A stretch of DNA of 64,000 bases from Maratus speciosus (GCA_963932465.1 OZ010790.1:97680363-97744362), one strand, 5' to 3'. Positions 1 through 11,596 are shown, counted from the stretch's first letter. Numbers and translations are program-made. Notes: a model not told the origin generated them from the letters alone.

Positions 1-2200
1 GCTGAATTATTGACGTCAAATTATGTGGTTAAAATATGAAGTTGTTATAAAAATCATGAAAAACTATTTAATAATATATTCATCTAATGTAAAGAAAAAT
101 AAGTAAAATGAAATGACATGAAATAAAATTTAGTATATATCAATGTTAAAGGTATTTACTATTTTATATTTTATTGAAATGATATAATATTTTATTGTAA
201 TATAACCGCAAGAAAATATATTCTCTCAGAAAAATAATTTTTTTTCATCATTTCAAAATTTTCTGAAATTTTACTCCTCTATATATGATAAAAATAAAAT
301 ATATGGTAAAGCATATCTGTGAATGTGAGCATATATTTTAATTTCAAGCTTTTAATTTAAAAAGTACGGATTATTCTTATCATCTATCAAATGTTCTTAT
401 TTTTTTTTTTATTCATAATGAAGTAATTAAGGTTGAAATAAATATTACTTCTTTTATATCTCTATTATATAAACAAAAGTATATTACTTATTGTACTCTC
501 ATCTTTTATGGTTTAAAGGATATGAATGGTATGTAATATATACTGTTGAAATTAATTATGAAGGTGAAAAGTTAAATTTTTAATAATAAAAAAAATCATG
601 TAAAAATATTTAATAATATACATTCATCTAAAGTAAAAAATAAAATAAAAATTTTAAATTTAGTTTTTAAATGTTGTAGATGTTATTGCATATTTTATTG
701 AAATGATTTATATTTAATTGAAATATAACTATAAGGAAGAAATATAATAGATCAACTTTTCCACGGGGAAAAACGATAAAATTGTTTTCCATCGCTTCAA
801 AATTTTCGGAAATTTTACTTTTCTGTATCTGACGAAACTAAAACATATGTGTGAATGCAGTCATATATTTTAATTTCAGGCTTCTCATTAAAAAAAAAAA
901 AAAAATTAGATTATTATTAATCCTGTATGAGAATAATATGATTTATTTTTACATTTCATAATGAAATGGAAGAGATAAATATTACTTATTATATATCTTT
1001 ATTAAATAAACAAAACTTCATTACTTATCAAGATATTTATGTTTTCTTACATGTGATTAAATAAGAAAAAGGTTACTTATTAGTAAATAGTGGTACTTAT
1101 TTTTAAATAATTATCCATCAGTAATCTATCTCCGATTTTCTTACATGGTGAAATTGTGAATTGTTCTTAATATTTTTGAAAAATCTAATCACAATTTCAT
1201 GAATGTGAATTTATTGTTATATATAGGTTCATGTTTATATTTTTAACAAGATTATTTATGTCTAAAAAAAGCTATGAATAGACACTTTGGTAACTTCAGC
1301 TGTTTTGTGGCAAGTTAAATTTTATTTTTAAATTATTAAATTTGTGAAAGTTTAAGTTTGTAGAGGGGAAAGTTTTATTTTTAAGCCAATGAATTTTGAG
1401 AAACGTCCTCTTTTAGGATGAAAAATTTTGTGAAGGGTTCTGTTTTAAGATTTAAAAAATTGTGAAAGGTCCTTTAAAGAACGAAATTTTTTATTAAACA
1501 GATCCCTGTTCGCATCAATGTTTAAATTGCAGAAAGTATAAAATTTTGTAATTGAATAATATTATAAATTTTTAAAAATATTAATAATTATGAATTTAAT
1601 GAATTTTATAATATTATAAATAAAAAAAAAATCTTTCAAAGGCATTAACTACTAGATACTAACTCAAAATGTGATTAAAAAGTGAAAGATTTCCATGAAA
1701 TAAAGAAAAGAAATTCAAAATCCATTTTGTTTTAAATAAAAGTATGACTGATTTTCATATCCTGGAAAATTTAAAATTAATTTGAAAAAATCTTTTGTTT
1801 GAAGAGTAATTTTATAATTACCACCTTCTCCCCCCCCCCCCCAAAAAAAAACAAACAAACAAAAAAAAAAAAAACAAAAAAAACAAAAAAAAAAAACCTC
1901 GGGCTTCCTAGTAAATCTTTTACTGGCGAATTATTCTTCCGCATGCACTTGTTTTTAAATAACTATCTTTATCTATGTTTGAACCGTATTTGATTTCACT
2001 GAAAGAATAAAATTATATAATTGGGAATTAATACTGTAAATAAAACTATAGAATTATTAAAAAAAGACATTAATTACTGAATATCAACTAGAAATTATGG
2101 TATTGTGAAATACTTTCATGGGAAAAATAGAAAAAGATAAAATCTGGTTTTTCTAAATAACACTAAGAAAGTTTTTGTATTCTATAAAGTTTAAATTGCC

Positions 2201-2231
<31 letters not shown>

Positions 2232-2280
2232 TTGAAAGCTTGAAGATTTTTTTTTTTTTTTCCGAAAATTATTCCTATTT
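1..2280. other. AT-rich intergenic DNA, no gene seen
   Basis: Very AT-rich sequence with frequent stops in all frames. It holds homopolymer runs: a C-run followed by A-rich tracts at about 1829-1895, and a long A-run near 2203-2229 followed by a T-run near 2249. Short reading frames here are chance frames over homopolymers. I see no recognisable gene, RNA or element boundary. Confidence 0.6.
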
Positions 2281-2429
2281 TTAGATTATAAAAACGAAAA
2301 CTTTGAATCGGGTATGCCCAGTAAAAAGCTTATTGGTGAATGACTTTTTACTGATACATTTACTCCCTAGCACTTCGTTCGCCGCCATATTTAATGGGTG
2401 GATAGGCCTGTCTCTTCGAGACGGTACTG

Positions 2430-2680
2430 GGTAAGGCGGGAAGAAACGTTTTACAGTAGACTGTTGGACTGCCTCAAAAAAGTAGGTTGACGATCTGAGC
2501 TGTAACGAGATACTTACTGTATTGCCGCACACACGTGCGATGAATGTAATTTTAAAGTAATATACACTAGTTAAGTTTTTATCGAGTCTTAAGTTTATGC
2601 TTCCAGTGTTTTATTTTATTTTATTACGTAAACGACGAAGTTATAATTAGTCATCGGGTGTTATGTTGCCCGGTGCTAAA
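2430..2680 (+). repeat. 5' LTR, missing its first ~120 bp
   Basis: Aligns without gaps to 7672-7922 of the 3' LTR over 251 bp, with only two substitutions noticed (C/T near 2436, C/G near 2491). The first 120 bp of the 3' LTR (7552-7671) have no counterpart upstream of 2430; the sequence there is unrelated. So the U3 start is lost or replaced, and any promoter elements in that part of U3 are absent on this side. Confidence 0.85.
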
Positions 2681-2681
2681 G

Positions 2682-2691
2682 TGGTGACCCG
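2682..2691 (+). other. Primer-binding site, tRNA-Trp type
   Basis: TGGTGACCCG starts one base after the end of the 5' LTR. Its first nine bases match the start of the well-known tRNA-Trp primer site (TGGTGACCCCGACG), also used by CsRn1-type elements; the match then degrades. Confidence 0.6.
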
Positions 2692-3454
2692 ATTTTGAAC
2701 AGAACATTTTGCCTAGTGATCTTAATGCATCGCTTTTACTATGGCGTGGTGTACGACGCTCCTGCATTAATAGTGACCCGAGAGGGTATGTATTTTTAAT
2801 TTAAGCAAGATTTTTGTGCACGAGATGATTTCATGCAGTGGCTGCAGAGTTTTTATTTCATCACCTACTGGCATTCGGAGTTCTCGGCGCTAAGATATAA
2901 ATATCGTGAGGATAATTCCGGTGAGTCATAATTTTTTAGATGGTGTCTCAAATTACCATTACCCTTGTGTGTGCTTATTAATTTTGCTTGCCCCGTGGTA
3001 AATTTGGCGTTAAACTTTGTGCATTTTATCTTACTTTTGTATATATATATTGTGTAAGGTACTAAATTTTAAATGCAATTTATGTCATTGCTATCAAAAT
3101 TAACATTTTTGTTTGCTTAATAATATGCTTATTTTGAAATTCGGGGTATGACGCGAGTTATTATGAGATACTGTAATTAAGCCTGGCCAGATAGAATCGT
3201 ATGTGTAGGTAAATCGCATTTTAGTATTTCACACCAATCTCCTCGGCGAATTGAAGGATTGTTTACCGCATATTATCATGCTTAAAATTTTTGTTTTCAT
3301 ACTTATCTTTGCATTATTTTTTCTACTAGGCCTTGCTGTGCATTTGAGCACATAATTTTTTGCTAGGGTTTCTAAAACCATCTATTCTGTATATATTATT
3401 ATTTCCTGCATTTATTATTATTTTTTTTTGTTTGTGTATTAAATATTTTATGAA
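2692..3454 (+). other. Untranslated leader of the retrotransposon
   Basis: Non-coding stretch between the primer-binding site and the gag start. No conserved motif is recognised. It should contain the packaging region of the element RNA, but nothing in the sequence pins that down. Confidence 0.5.
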
Positions 3455-4225
3455 ATGGCAACCCCAGTAAACGCCGCAGCTAGCATTCAGAGGGTTGGGG
3501 TAAAAGCGACCCCGTTTTGGCGGGGAAATCCGAAACTTTGGTTTTTACATTTAGAATCCCAGTTTAAGATTGCAGGGATTACTGATAGTGTTACACAGTT
3601 TCATCATTTAGTTGCATCAATGCAACCTAAGGAGCTGGCGATTGCAGGTGACATCATTAGCGAGCAGCCTCCTGATCAACCGTACGAAAAGCTAAAAACA
3701 CGACTAATTAGTCAGTATTCGTTAAGTGAGGATCAGTGCATTCGTGAATTGATTTCTGGTTTACAGTTGGGGGATAAAAAACCTTCCCGTTTGCTGCTAG
3801 AAATGAGAAATAAGGCTGGTAGCCAGGTCAAAGATGATTTGCTGAAAACGTTATTTCTTCAGCGCCTACCCACTAATGTTCAGCAAATTTTAGCAATTTC
3901 TAATGACCCGCTTGACAAATTAGCCGAGATGGCTGATGGTATCATTGCTGCGAATGGTCTGCCTTCCATGGTTCAAAATATTCAGTCCAGTAATGACGAA
4001 CTAAAATCATTAATTCTTGCGCTCTCTACACGCTTGGAGAAGTTGGAAGGAAAGAGGAATAATTTCAGGCAGGGTCGTTCCAAATCCCGTGACCGTTTTA
4101 GGCAGTATAAATGCGAGAAAAGTACCGAAAAGAATGGCAATTCCCAAAATTTCTGTTGGTACCATGCCACGTTTGCTGAGAAAGCGAATAAATGCCGCAA
4201 GCCTTGCTCATGGGAGGGAAACTAG
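3455..4225 (+). CDS. gag: Gag structural protein of the gypsy element
   Basis: A 256-residue open frame that begins at ATG 3455 behind an AT-rich leader and ends in TAG. The N-terminal half (residues about 1-170) has the look of a Ty3/gypsy capsid-type Gag, with a [18 protein letters not shown] segment near residue 22 and a QRLP motif near residue 138. A basic, Arg/Ser/Lys-rich stretch (about 197-222) precedes a zinc-knuckle-like C-terminus where C, H, C and C are spaced as CWYH-x(9)-C-x(3)-C. That pattern is characteristic of CsRn1 elements, where it replaces the usual CCHC. Gag assembles the cytoplasmic particle and binds element RNA. The frame is intact. It overlaps the start of the pol frame, which lies one base back, so Pol would be made by -1 frameshifting or independent initiation. 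I did not find a certain slippery site. Confidence 0.82.
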   Translation: MATPVNAAASIQRVGVKATPFWRGNPKLWFLHLESQFKIAGITDSVTQFHHLVASMQPKELAIAGDIISEQPPDQPYEKLKTRLISQYSLSEDQCIRELISGLQLGDKKPSRLLLEMRNKAGSQVKDDLLKTLFLQRLPTNVQQILAISNDPLDKLAEMADGIIAANGLPSMVQNIQSSNDELKSLILALSTRLEKLEGKRNNFRQGRSKSRDRFRQYKCEKSTEKNGNSQNFCWYHATFAEKANKCRKPCSWEGN

Positions 4226-7200
4226 TAAGGCCGTCACTCAAATCTGAGGGTGACGGCATAGTTCAAATAAATAGACTCTATCTCAATGACAGAACTACTC
4301 ATTTGAAATTTTTAATAGACACGGGAGCTGACGTGTCCGTCTTACCTGTATCAAAAGCTAATAAAACGCAAACGGCAGATAAGCTCCAGCTTTTTGCTGC
4401 TAATGGCACGATTATTCCTACCTTTGGTCAGCAGCTCTTAAAGCTTGATTTAGGCCTGCGCAGGGAATTTCATTGGTCATTTATTCTCGCAGACGTTTCA
4501 CAGCCAATTATTGGGGTTGATTTCCTTCGGCATTTTGGCTTACTTATTGATGTGCGCCAAGGGAAGTTGCATGACCCCATTACCAACTTACAGGCGCAGG
4601 GCATAATTGATAAGTCAGTTAGTAGTAAAATACGCACGGTTTCTGAAATAACGCCATTCCATATGCTACTTAATAAGTTCCCCAGTCTTACGGATACTTC
4701 AGCCTCCCTTAACCCCCCGAAGCATGATGTGCAGCATATTATTGAAACCAAAGGTCCACCTGTGTTCGCTAAGCCTCGCAGGCTTCCACCAGATAAACTT
4801 TGTGCGGCTAAGCAGGAATTTCAGTTTATGATGTCTGCTGGGATTTGCAGACCTTCCAGCAGCTCTTGGGCTAGCCCGCTGCACATGGTTCCCAAATCTA
4901 AGGGTGATTGGCGCCCGTGTGAGGATTATCGTACTTTGAATGCTGCTACGGTTCCGGATCGCTATCCAGTCCCTCATATTCAGGATTGTACGCAAGCGCT
5001 CCACGGTAAAAAGATTTTTTCGACATTGGATCTGGCTAGAGCTTATCACCAGATTCCGGTGCGGCCTGAGGATATTGAAAAAACAGCAGTCACAACTCCG
5101 TTTGGGCTTTTCGAATTTTTGTATATGCCATTCGGTTTGGCCAATGCTGCTGCGACGTTTCAGCGCTTTATCCATAGAGTATTGTACGGACTTGATTTTT
5201 GCATTCCATATTTTGATGATGTACTGGTAGCATCCGAGAATTACTAGCAGCATATTCAACATTTGCGAATGGTGTTCGAGCGACTAGCTCAGTATGGGGT
5301 ACGCTTGAACCCATCTAAGTGTGTTTTTGGCCAATCTAATGTCAAATTCTTAGGACATACTATCTCCGCTGAGGGCATTAGCCCACTCCAGGATAAGGTT
5401 GACGCGATTAAAAAATTTCCTCGTCCCGAAACTATTAAAGAATTGCGTCGTTATCTGGCCATGCTTAATTTTTACCGTCGGTTTATTTACCATGCTGCGC
5501 ACACACAGGGGGTGTTAAACAAATATTTACAAGGTGCCAAAAAGAACGACAAAAGCCTAGTTCAGTGGACAGAGGAATCTAATAATGCTTTCGTACGTAG
5601 TAAGGAAGAACTTGCAAATGCTGCTACATTAGCATACTTCATTCCAACGGCACCCTTATCTATTGTGGTGGATGCATCAGATTTTGCGATGGGTGCAGCC
5701 TTGCAGCAGCAAGTTAATAACAATTGGCAACCTTTAGCATTTTTTTCAAAATCCTTGTCACCGGCACAGCAGAAGTATAGTGCTTACGACCGTGAACTTT
5801 TGGCGGCGTATTCCGCTGTACAACATTTTCGACATATGCTTGAAGGTCGGAACTTTACAATTTTCACAGACCACAAGCCACTCACTTTTGCATTTAGACA
5901 AAAATCAGACAAAAGCTCACCTCGTCAAACTCGTCAACTCGATTTTATTGGCCAATTTTCCACGGACATACAGCACATCAGTGGTTTAGAAAATGTGGTG
6001 GCTGACGCTTTGTCGAGAGTGAATATTTCGACCATTAAGTCCGGTGTTGTTGATTTGGAACATATGACTAAATTACAGGCAACTGATATTTCACTTCAAC
6101 AGGCAAAAGAAAGTGACACGAGTTTAAAATTTCAAACGATGCCAGTAGGTGATTCAGAATTAAAGTTACAGTGTGATATCTCAACAGGTCGCATTAGACC
6201 TTTCGTGCCCACAGGCATGCGGAAGATTATTTTCCAGAAATTGCACGAGTTGTCCCACCCTGGTGTCAAGGCGACACAGAAACTAGTTGCAGAACGCTAT
6301 GTTTGGACCGGAATGCAGAAGGATGTTGCGGTGTGGGTGCGATCCTGCATCCCCTGCCAAAGAAGCAAAGTCCACCGGCACACGAAAAGTGCTATTGGCA
6401 CATTTGAACAGCCATCAGCTCGTTTCCAGCATGTGCACATAGATTTGGTTGGGCCATTGTCACCATCTAATGGGTTTCGGTATTGCTTGACATGTGTTGG
6501 CCGGTTCACCAAGTGGCCGGAAGCAATTCCGTTGGTTGACACTACTGCTGAAAGTGTAGCAGAGGCTTTCTACACTGGTTGGATCGCCCGTTTTGGGCCA
6601 CCTTTACGTCTGACGACTGACCAAGGTCCCCAAAGGACTTTACCCATATGACGTCGACCGCGGGTAAACAGAAGAAAAGCACCAATAGGCCGGAAGAACA
6701 TTTTAACACTGCACCCCCTTCGTCCAATAAACAGTCTTTTTCGGAAGGTATTTACCCGCGGAGGAGTGGCTGTTGCCATTCATGGGTAAAGTCCATTCGA
6801 GTCATCTCTGTTTTCGGCACTGAATCAATTCCTGGGTATTACCAAGATCCACACATCTCCATACCATCCAGCTGCAAACGGTCAGGTGGAGCGATTTCAT
6901 CGACAGCTCAAAGCTGCAATCATGGCGCACAACACCATCGAATGGGCTAAGGTATTGCCATCTGTGCTCCTGGGCATACGAACTGCATGGAAGGAGGATT
7001 TGCAGGCAACGGCAGCTGAGATGGTATACGGTACTACCATTGCCCTTCCTGGAGAATTCCTGGTGCCAGCAGCTGACGATCCAGATCCGGTAAATTTTCT
7101 TGGCAGGCTACGTCAGGTGGTACGCCAATTGTGCCCAGTACCTGCTCGGTCTACAGCTGACCGTCCAATTTTCATCAGCAGGGAGCTTGAGTCATGCACA

Positions 7201-7512
7201 CACGTCTTTCTGCGCAGAGACTGTGTTAAGAGAAGCCTACAAGCTCCGTATGAGGGGCCTTACTTGGTGCTGCAAAGAACTGAAAAAATTTTTACACTTA
7301 AAATTTCTGAGCGAACTGTCACAGTGCACATAGACAGAGTGAAGCCTGCTTTCTGGTGCTCAGGTGAGGAACAGCCTCCCAATCAAAAAGCAGCACAGAA
7401 GCAGCCGGTGTTAGAGACATCAACAAATCAATCAGAAACTCTCATGCCCAAAAGTGACCCTGTAACCACACGTTCTGGTCGGCGTGTCAGATTTAACCCT
7501 CGCTACCTCTGA
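4192..7512 (+). pseudogene. pol: Gypsy Pol polyprotein (PR-RT-RNaseH-IN), disrupted
   Basis: All pieces lie in one frame: 4192-5247, 5263-6651 and 6796-7512. The protease has the DTGA active site at residues about 43-46 of the first piece. The reverse transcriptase keeps the YFDD catalytic box close to its end. A TAG amber codon at 5245-5247 follows directly, and the frame then resumes through the RT thumb and RNase H, whose motifs DASDFAMGAAL, FTDHKPL and VADALSR retain the acidic residues. Integrase shows a zinc-binding H-H-C-C region (LHELSHPG ... CIPCQRSK), catalytic Asp in HIDLVGP, a second Asp in TTDQG at 6619-6621 and Glu at 6889-6891, then a GPY-type C-terminal motif (EGPYLV). A 162-bp insertion splits the core between Asp and Glu and brings a TGA at 6649-6651. 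Leaving it out, the two residues are 35 apart, the canonical D-35-E spacing. The element cannot make a full Pol by itself. Confidence 0.85.
6634..6795. mobile_element. 162-bp miniature inverted-repeat insertion in integrase
   Basis: The ends are GGACTTTACCCAT (6635-6647) and its reverse complement ATGGGTAAAGTCC (6782-6794). A second, inner inverted pair, CCGCGGGTAAA at 6658-6668 and TTTACCCGCGG at 6751-6761, is nested inside, so the element has subterminal repeats. Removing 6634-6795 restores integrase continuity in frame with the exact D-35-E spacing, which defines the insertion size. No clear target duplication beyond one A on each side. The superfamily is not assigned. Confidence 0.75.
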
Positions 7513-7538
7513 TAGTGGAAATTGTTTCGCTATCGCTC

Positions 7539-7547
7539 AGGGGGGGG
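7539..7547 (+). other. Polypurine tract
   Basis: A run of seven G after AG lies four bases before the TG that opens the 3' LTR. This is the expected place and composition for the plus-strand primer of an LTR element. Confidence 0.65.
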
Positions 7548-7551
7548 CTAC

Positions 7552-7922
7552 TGTGGGGATCTGGCATCGCCGACAACCCAAAACCAGCTTGTGAACTGAC
7601 TCCTATTTTCTTCATACCACATCCATGGTTTCGATTCCGCCGTAACTGAAAACCGCGCGGATTAGCTCCGTGGTAAGGTGGGAAGAAACGTTTTACAGTA
7701 GACTGTTGGACTGCCTCAAAAAAGTAGGTTGAGGATCTGAGCTGTAACGAGATACTTACTGTATTGCCGCACACACGTGCGATGAATGTAATTTTAAAGT
7801 AATATACACTAGTTAAGTTTTTATCGAGTCTTAAGTTTATGCTTCCAGTGTTTTATTTTATTTTATTACGTAAACGACGAAGTTATAATTAGTCATCGGG
7901 TGTTATGTTGCCCGGTGCTAAA
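7552..7922 (+). repeat. 3' LTR, full length (~371 bp)
   Basis: Begins TGTGGGGATC directly after the polypurine tract. Its last 251 bp repeat 2430-2680. The end is taken as the last base shared with the 5' LTR (…GGTGCTAAA); a canonical terminal CA is not present, so the exact last base is uncertain by one or two. Confidence 0.8.
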
Positions 7923-8049
7923 CAGTCATTAACTTATGTAATTAACTTTTGTTTTGATACTTAAACTTTTATATTTTTTTCCTAATGTGAAAAATAAATT
8001 TTAGTAACATTAATTGTTACCTTTTTTCAACTATTAAAATCTAGATTTA

Positions 8050-8134
8050 AACATGACCTCCATTAAGAGGCCACCTCTCGGAGCGAACCATTTTTATTGG
8101 AACGGAACGTGGTCGCTTTAGGGAGGTTTTACTG
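8050..8134. mobile_element. Pogo/Tigger-like element end
   Basis: Ends GGGAGGTTTTACTG followed by TA, which read in reverse is TA then CAGTAAAACCTCCC, the style of Tc1/mariner-pogo termini. It is preceded by alternating 'gaggccacctctcgg' and 'gtggtcgcttta' motifs. The matching opposite end was not found in the preceding DNA, so this is a terminal fragment. Confidence 0.4.
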
Positions 8135-9014
8135 TATATGTATATATGTATATATATACATACACATACACACACACACACATACTATATAAATTATGTA
8201 TAAAAAATCACTTTAAAATATATACGAGTATATTGCTATAGCGAAACCTTTATTCCTAAAATAATTATGACACCCAAATTAGTATTTTATACTACTATAA
8301 AAATGTAATATGCACAAAAATAGTTTCCCGCAAAACATTGCACTTCTGATGTTAGACCAGTGTTGCCAACTTAGAGGTATTTTTTTCCACCACACTTTTC
8401 TAAAAAAGCTATCTCTATTTTCGAATTTCGCTTACCTTATCTAATGAGTTAATTCACACTTTACCCCGAATATCCGAATAACAATCTCCATACAATTATC
8501 TCCAAATGGAAAATAAAATATTAAAATAAAACAAACAAGAACAATTCCGTTGGGTCAAAAGTGCAAAAGATTATTTTATACAATTCATTAATATTTTATA
8601 TAATACAATCTTTAGGATACAAATACTAATTATGGTGTAAAAAGTTTCATAAAAGTTATTTTTGTTCAGGGCAAGAATGGCGTCTATTTTACGTGAATTA
8701 TTTTTAAAAACTGTTTTATTTCCTTATTTTTTTCAACATTAAAAAGATATCATAGAGAAGCGTTTGGTTGATTTAAACAGTTTAAATATATATATATATA
8801 TATACTGAAATAGCATGAACAATAAATATTCATTAACATTATTACTACAGTTTTTGTTATTATTCAATTTAGTTCGTAGCAACAAATAAATCATATTTCG
8901 GGAAATATTAAAAATATCATTTAATTTTCATCTTTTTTTTCAGCAATTATAAAGAGAAAATAAAAAAATACATTAGACAAATTTTGAAGATTTCGCAAAA
9001 ATTCAAAGTAATAA
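8135..9014. other. AT-rich intergenic DNA with TA/CA microsatellites
   Basis: A mixed TA/TG/CA microsatellite spans about 8136-8190 and a TA run about 8787-8805. Nothing coding is seen in the rest. Confidence 0.5.
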
Positions 9015-10467
9015 TAGTCCAGGCAATAGAGACCGTATAGGGGCTTTACCTAGCAAAATTCATGGTAGTTCTGGAGAAAGGTTTACTATATGTTTTTTGG
9101 GTAGCTGAATCCGAATTTGTAACTTCCCACCAAAATTTCCCCCGGCGACCCCCCAAATTTTGGTAAAATGCCCCCCCCCCACCCCCCACCCCAAAAAAAA
9201 AGATTTTTATTAAAAAAATCAATTTTTTATTGTTTTAGGGAAAAAGTATCTAGAAATTCAGAAAGTAGACAAAATTTGCAACAAATTAAATATATGACAT
9301 TATGACTTAGGATGAAGGGGAAGGGGGATCTGCCTCCCAACATGAGCGCGGTGCTGCGTGAACTAAGTTGCGCAATTCCACTTAACCACACACACGTTTA
9401 CATTCGCCCTCCCATCTCCCCTCCGAACTTTCTCTATAAGGTTTACTTTAAGTTTTGTGGGTCGCTGAATCCGAATTTTTAACTTCCCCCCGAAAACCCC
9501 CCCAAATAGTTGTTTTTAACTTAAATTTCTTATTGTTTTAGGGGAAAAGAATTTCGAAATTCAGAAACTAGACAAAATTTGCAACAAATAGGATAGATGA
9601 CATTATGACGTAGGATGAACGGGGAGGGGGAGGGCTGCCTCTGAACATGCACTGCGGGGCTACGTGCACTAAGTTATGAAGTCCAGGCAATAGGGGATTT
9701 TACCTGGCAAAATTAATACTAGTTCTGGATTTCGACTCACTTTATGTTTTTTGGGTTGCTGAATCCGAATTTGTAACTTCCTACCAAAATTTCACCCGGC
9801 AACCCACCAAAAAATTGATTTTTTGAACAAATTTGGTTTTTGAGAAAAGCGCGCGGGGAATGTTCCGAGGCAGCCCCCTCTCTCCCCGTTTATCCTACGA
9901 CATAATGTCATGTATCCTATTTGTTGCAAATTTTGTCTAGTTTCTGAATTTTGTAATGCTTTTCCCCTAAAACAATAAGAAATTTAAGTTAATAACAACT
10001 ATTTGGGGGGGGGGGGGGTCGGGGGGAATTTTGGTGGTAAGTTAAAAATTCGGATTCAGCGACCCAAAAAACTTAAAGTAAACCTTATAAGGAAAGTTCG
10101 GAGGGGAGATGGGAGGGCGAATGTAAACGTGTGCGTGGTTAAGTGGAATTGCGCAACTTAGTCCACGCAGCACCGCGCGCATTTCCCGAGGCAGATCCCC
10201 CTTGCCCTTCATCCTAAGTCATAATGTCATATATCTAATTTGTTGCAAATTTTGTCTACTTTCTGAATTTCTAGATACTTTCCCCCTAAAACAATAAAAA
10301 AATTGACTTTTTTAATATTTTTTTTTTTTTTTGGGGGGGGGGGGTTGCCGGGGGAAATTTTGGTGGAAAGTTACAAATTCGGATTCAGCGACCCAAAAAC
10401 ATAAAATAAGCCGATTTCCAGAACTACCATTAATTTTGATAGGTAAAATTCCCTATTGCCTGGACTA
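9015..10467. mobile_element. 1.45-kb inverted-repeat element, possibly PIF/Harbinger-like
   Basis: Starts TAGTCCAGGCAATAG (9015-9029) and ends CTATTGCCTGGACTA (10453-10467), flanked on both sides by TAA. The arms pair over most of their length: 9015-9630 is the reverse complement of about 9860-10467, including the marker segments GGTGCTGCGTG (left) and CACGCAGCACC (right). A third, partial copy of the terminal segment (AGTCCAGGCAATAG at 9680-9693) sits in the central loop. C-runs in the left arm are mirrored by G-runs in the right. The 3-bp TAA flank fits the TWA target duplications of PIF/Harbinger, but there is no transposase to confirm it. Confidence 0.7.
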
Positions 10468-10622
10468 TAAACACTTTTGCGAAAGAGACAATTTAAAGAA
10501 AAAATAATAATAAGTAATCTTCCCTTATATTGTTCTTCCATGGACTATTCACAGTTCTTGTTATGCAAGATGCAACATCAGCATATCTCTACTGTGATGC
10601 TGATGATATTTTATAATGTATA

Positions 10623-11596
10623 GGGGAGACCGGGGCTAGTAGGCGCAGTTTTTAGTTATTGATTTTTATTAATTTTTTTTTAAGTTTTTTAACAAACTTT
10701 AACTGTACTTTTAAAGAACAGACATTTGGGTAAAATACCCGGAGTTTTCAGTTTGTAGCTCTTGTAGTTTATGTTTAGCGGAAGCCTAAAGTAAAAGGAA
10801 AATTGTGCGCCAACCTACCCCGTCACGGGGCAAGTTGCTTATATCTAAGGGGTAAGTTGACATACGCTTTATAAAAATTTAAATGAAACTCAAATAAGGA
10901 AACGCAGTTAAGAGAAATAAATTTCATTATTATCACTTACCAGTAAGTTTAAACAAAGGCGTTATCGCCGTACAATGTAAATTCTAAATTATACAGATAT
11001 AAAAATAAGGAATAAAACATTAACACTGAGTAACTTCTATCTTACTCGATATCATCATCAGATTTACAGTTGTCACAAATAAAAAATCGAGTGTCTCCGT
11101 TTGGGCAAGCCCCATGTCTCCAAAATCTTGCATTACGACCACCTTTCACTGTGTTTGTTGTATTTCAACCTACCAGCACAGACCAGACGCCGAGCCAACT
11201 TGCCCCGTATTCAATGCGCCTACTAGCCCCATAATAAATTTATTCACAAAAGGGAGGCGTAACCTTCTAAATTTAAATAATGTAAGTAAATCACATATGG
11301 GGTAGGTACAGTGAATCATGCATAAGGAAAACTGCACAAGTTAAATTGCAATTATTAAGATAAATATTAGAAATTACAAAAAGAATGAGGCAACAAAAAG
11401 TTACTTATGAGTGCAAAAAACAGAAAAATCGTAATAAATGTCCACTGCACGTAGGTAACGCTGCAAAACTACAATGGGGATTGTAAAAAGCAAGAAGAAA
11501 GGTACTCTGTGACTGGTTGCGCAATCTATCCACAAACAGGCGATTTATGAGGACTGCGGCTACTTACCCCTGTAGCCAACTAGCCCCGGTCTCCCC
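10623..11596. mobile_element. TA-flanked DNA transposon, 974 bp
   Basis: Terminal inverted repeats GGGGAGACCGGGGCTAGT at 10623-10640, with the complement ending at 11596, each flanked by TA (10621-10622 and 11597-11598). The TA duplication points to the Tc1/mariner-pogo superfamily. Subterminal copies of motifs such as ACTTGCCCCG and its complement recur inside. The element holds a short minus-strand coding remnant. The element whose end lies at 41443 has a related terminus (GGGGAGACTAGGG read inward). Confidence 0.75.
11042..11134 (-). pseudogene. Transposase C-terminal remnant with paired cysteines
   Basis: On the minus strand an open stretch ends at the TAA complement of 11042-11044 and reads as a short cysteine-rich tail containing WRHGACPNG, FFICDNC and a DDDIE end. 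The C/H spacing (W-x-H-x-x-C … F-x-C-x-x-C) is like the zinc-binding tails of some pogo-type transposases. That reading is inference: the stretch is only about 30 codons and has no catalytic domain left. Confidence 0.35.

Larger units (their letters stand above)
2430..7922 (+). mobile_element. Ty3/gypsy LTR retrotransposon, CsRn1-like, defective
   Basis: A near-complete LTR retrotransposon: partial 5' LTR, primer-binding site, leader, gag, pol (protease, reverse transcriptase, RNase H, integrase), purine-rich tract and 3' LTR. The Gag C-terminus carries a C-H-C-C knuckle of the type CWYH...C...PC, and the primer site starts TGGTGACCCG. Both are traits of the CsRn1 clade (unusual CHCC Gag motif, tRNA-Trp primer). 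No chromodomain or env gene is seen. LTR similarity is very high over the shared 251 bp (I count two mismatches), which argues for recent insertion. Even so, pol has an in-frame amber codon and a miniature-element insertion. The flank after the 3' LTR is AACAG...; no target duplication can be checked because the 5' LTR lacks its outer part. Confidence 0.88.

Noticed and set aside
1799..1993. 64-codon frame over the C- and A-runs.
   Set aside because: Lys/Pro homopolymer product of simple sequence.
7552..7922. LTR ends with canonical TG…CA and a 5-bp target duplication.
   Set aside because: The start TG is clear, but the shared end is …CTAAA without CA, and the 5' LTR lacks its outer edge, so no duplication can be shown.
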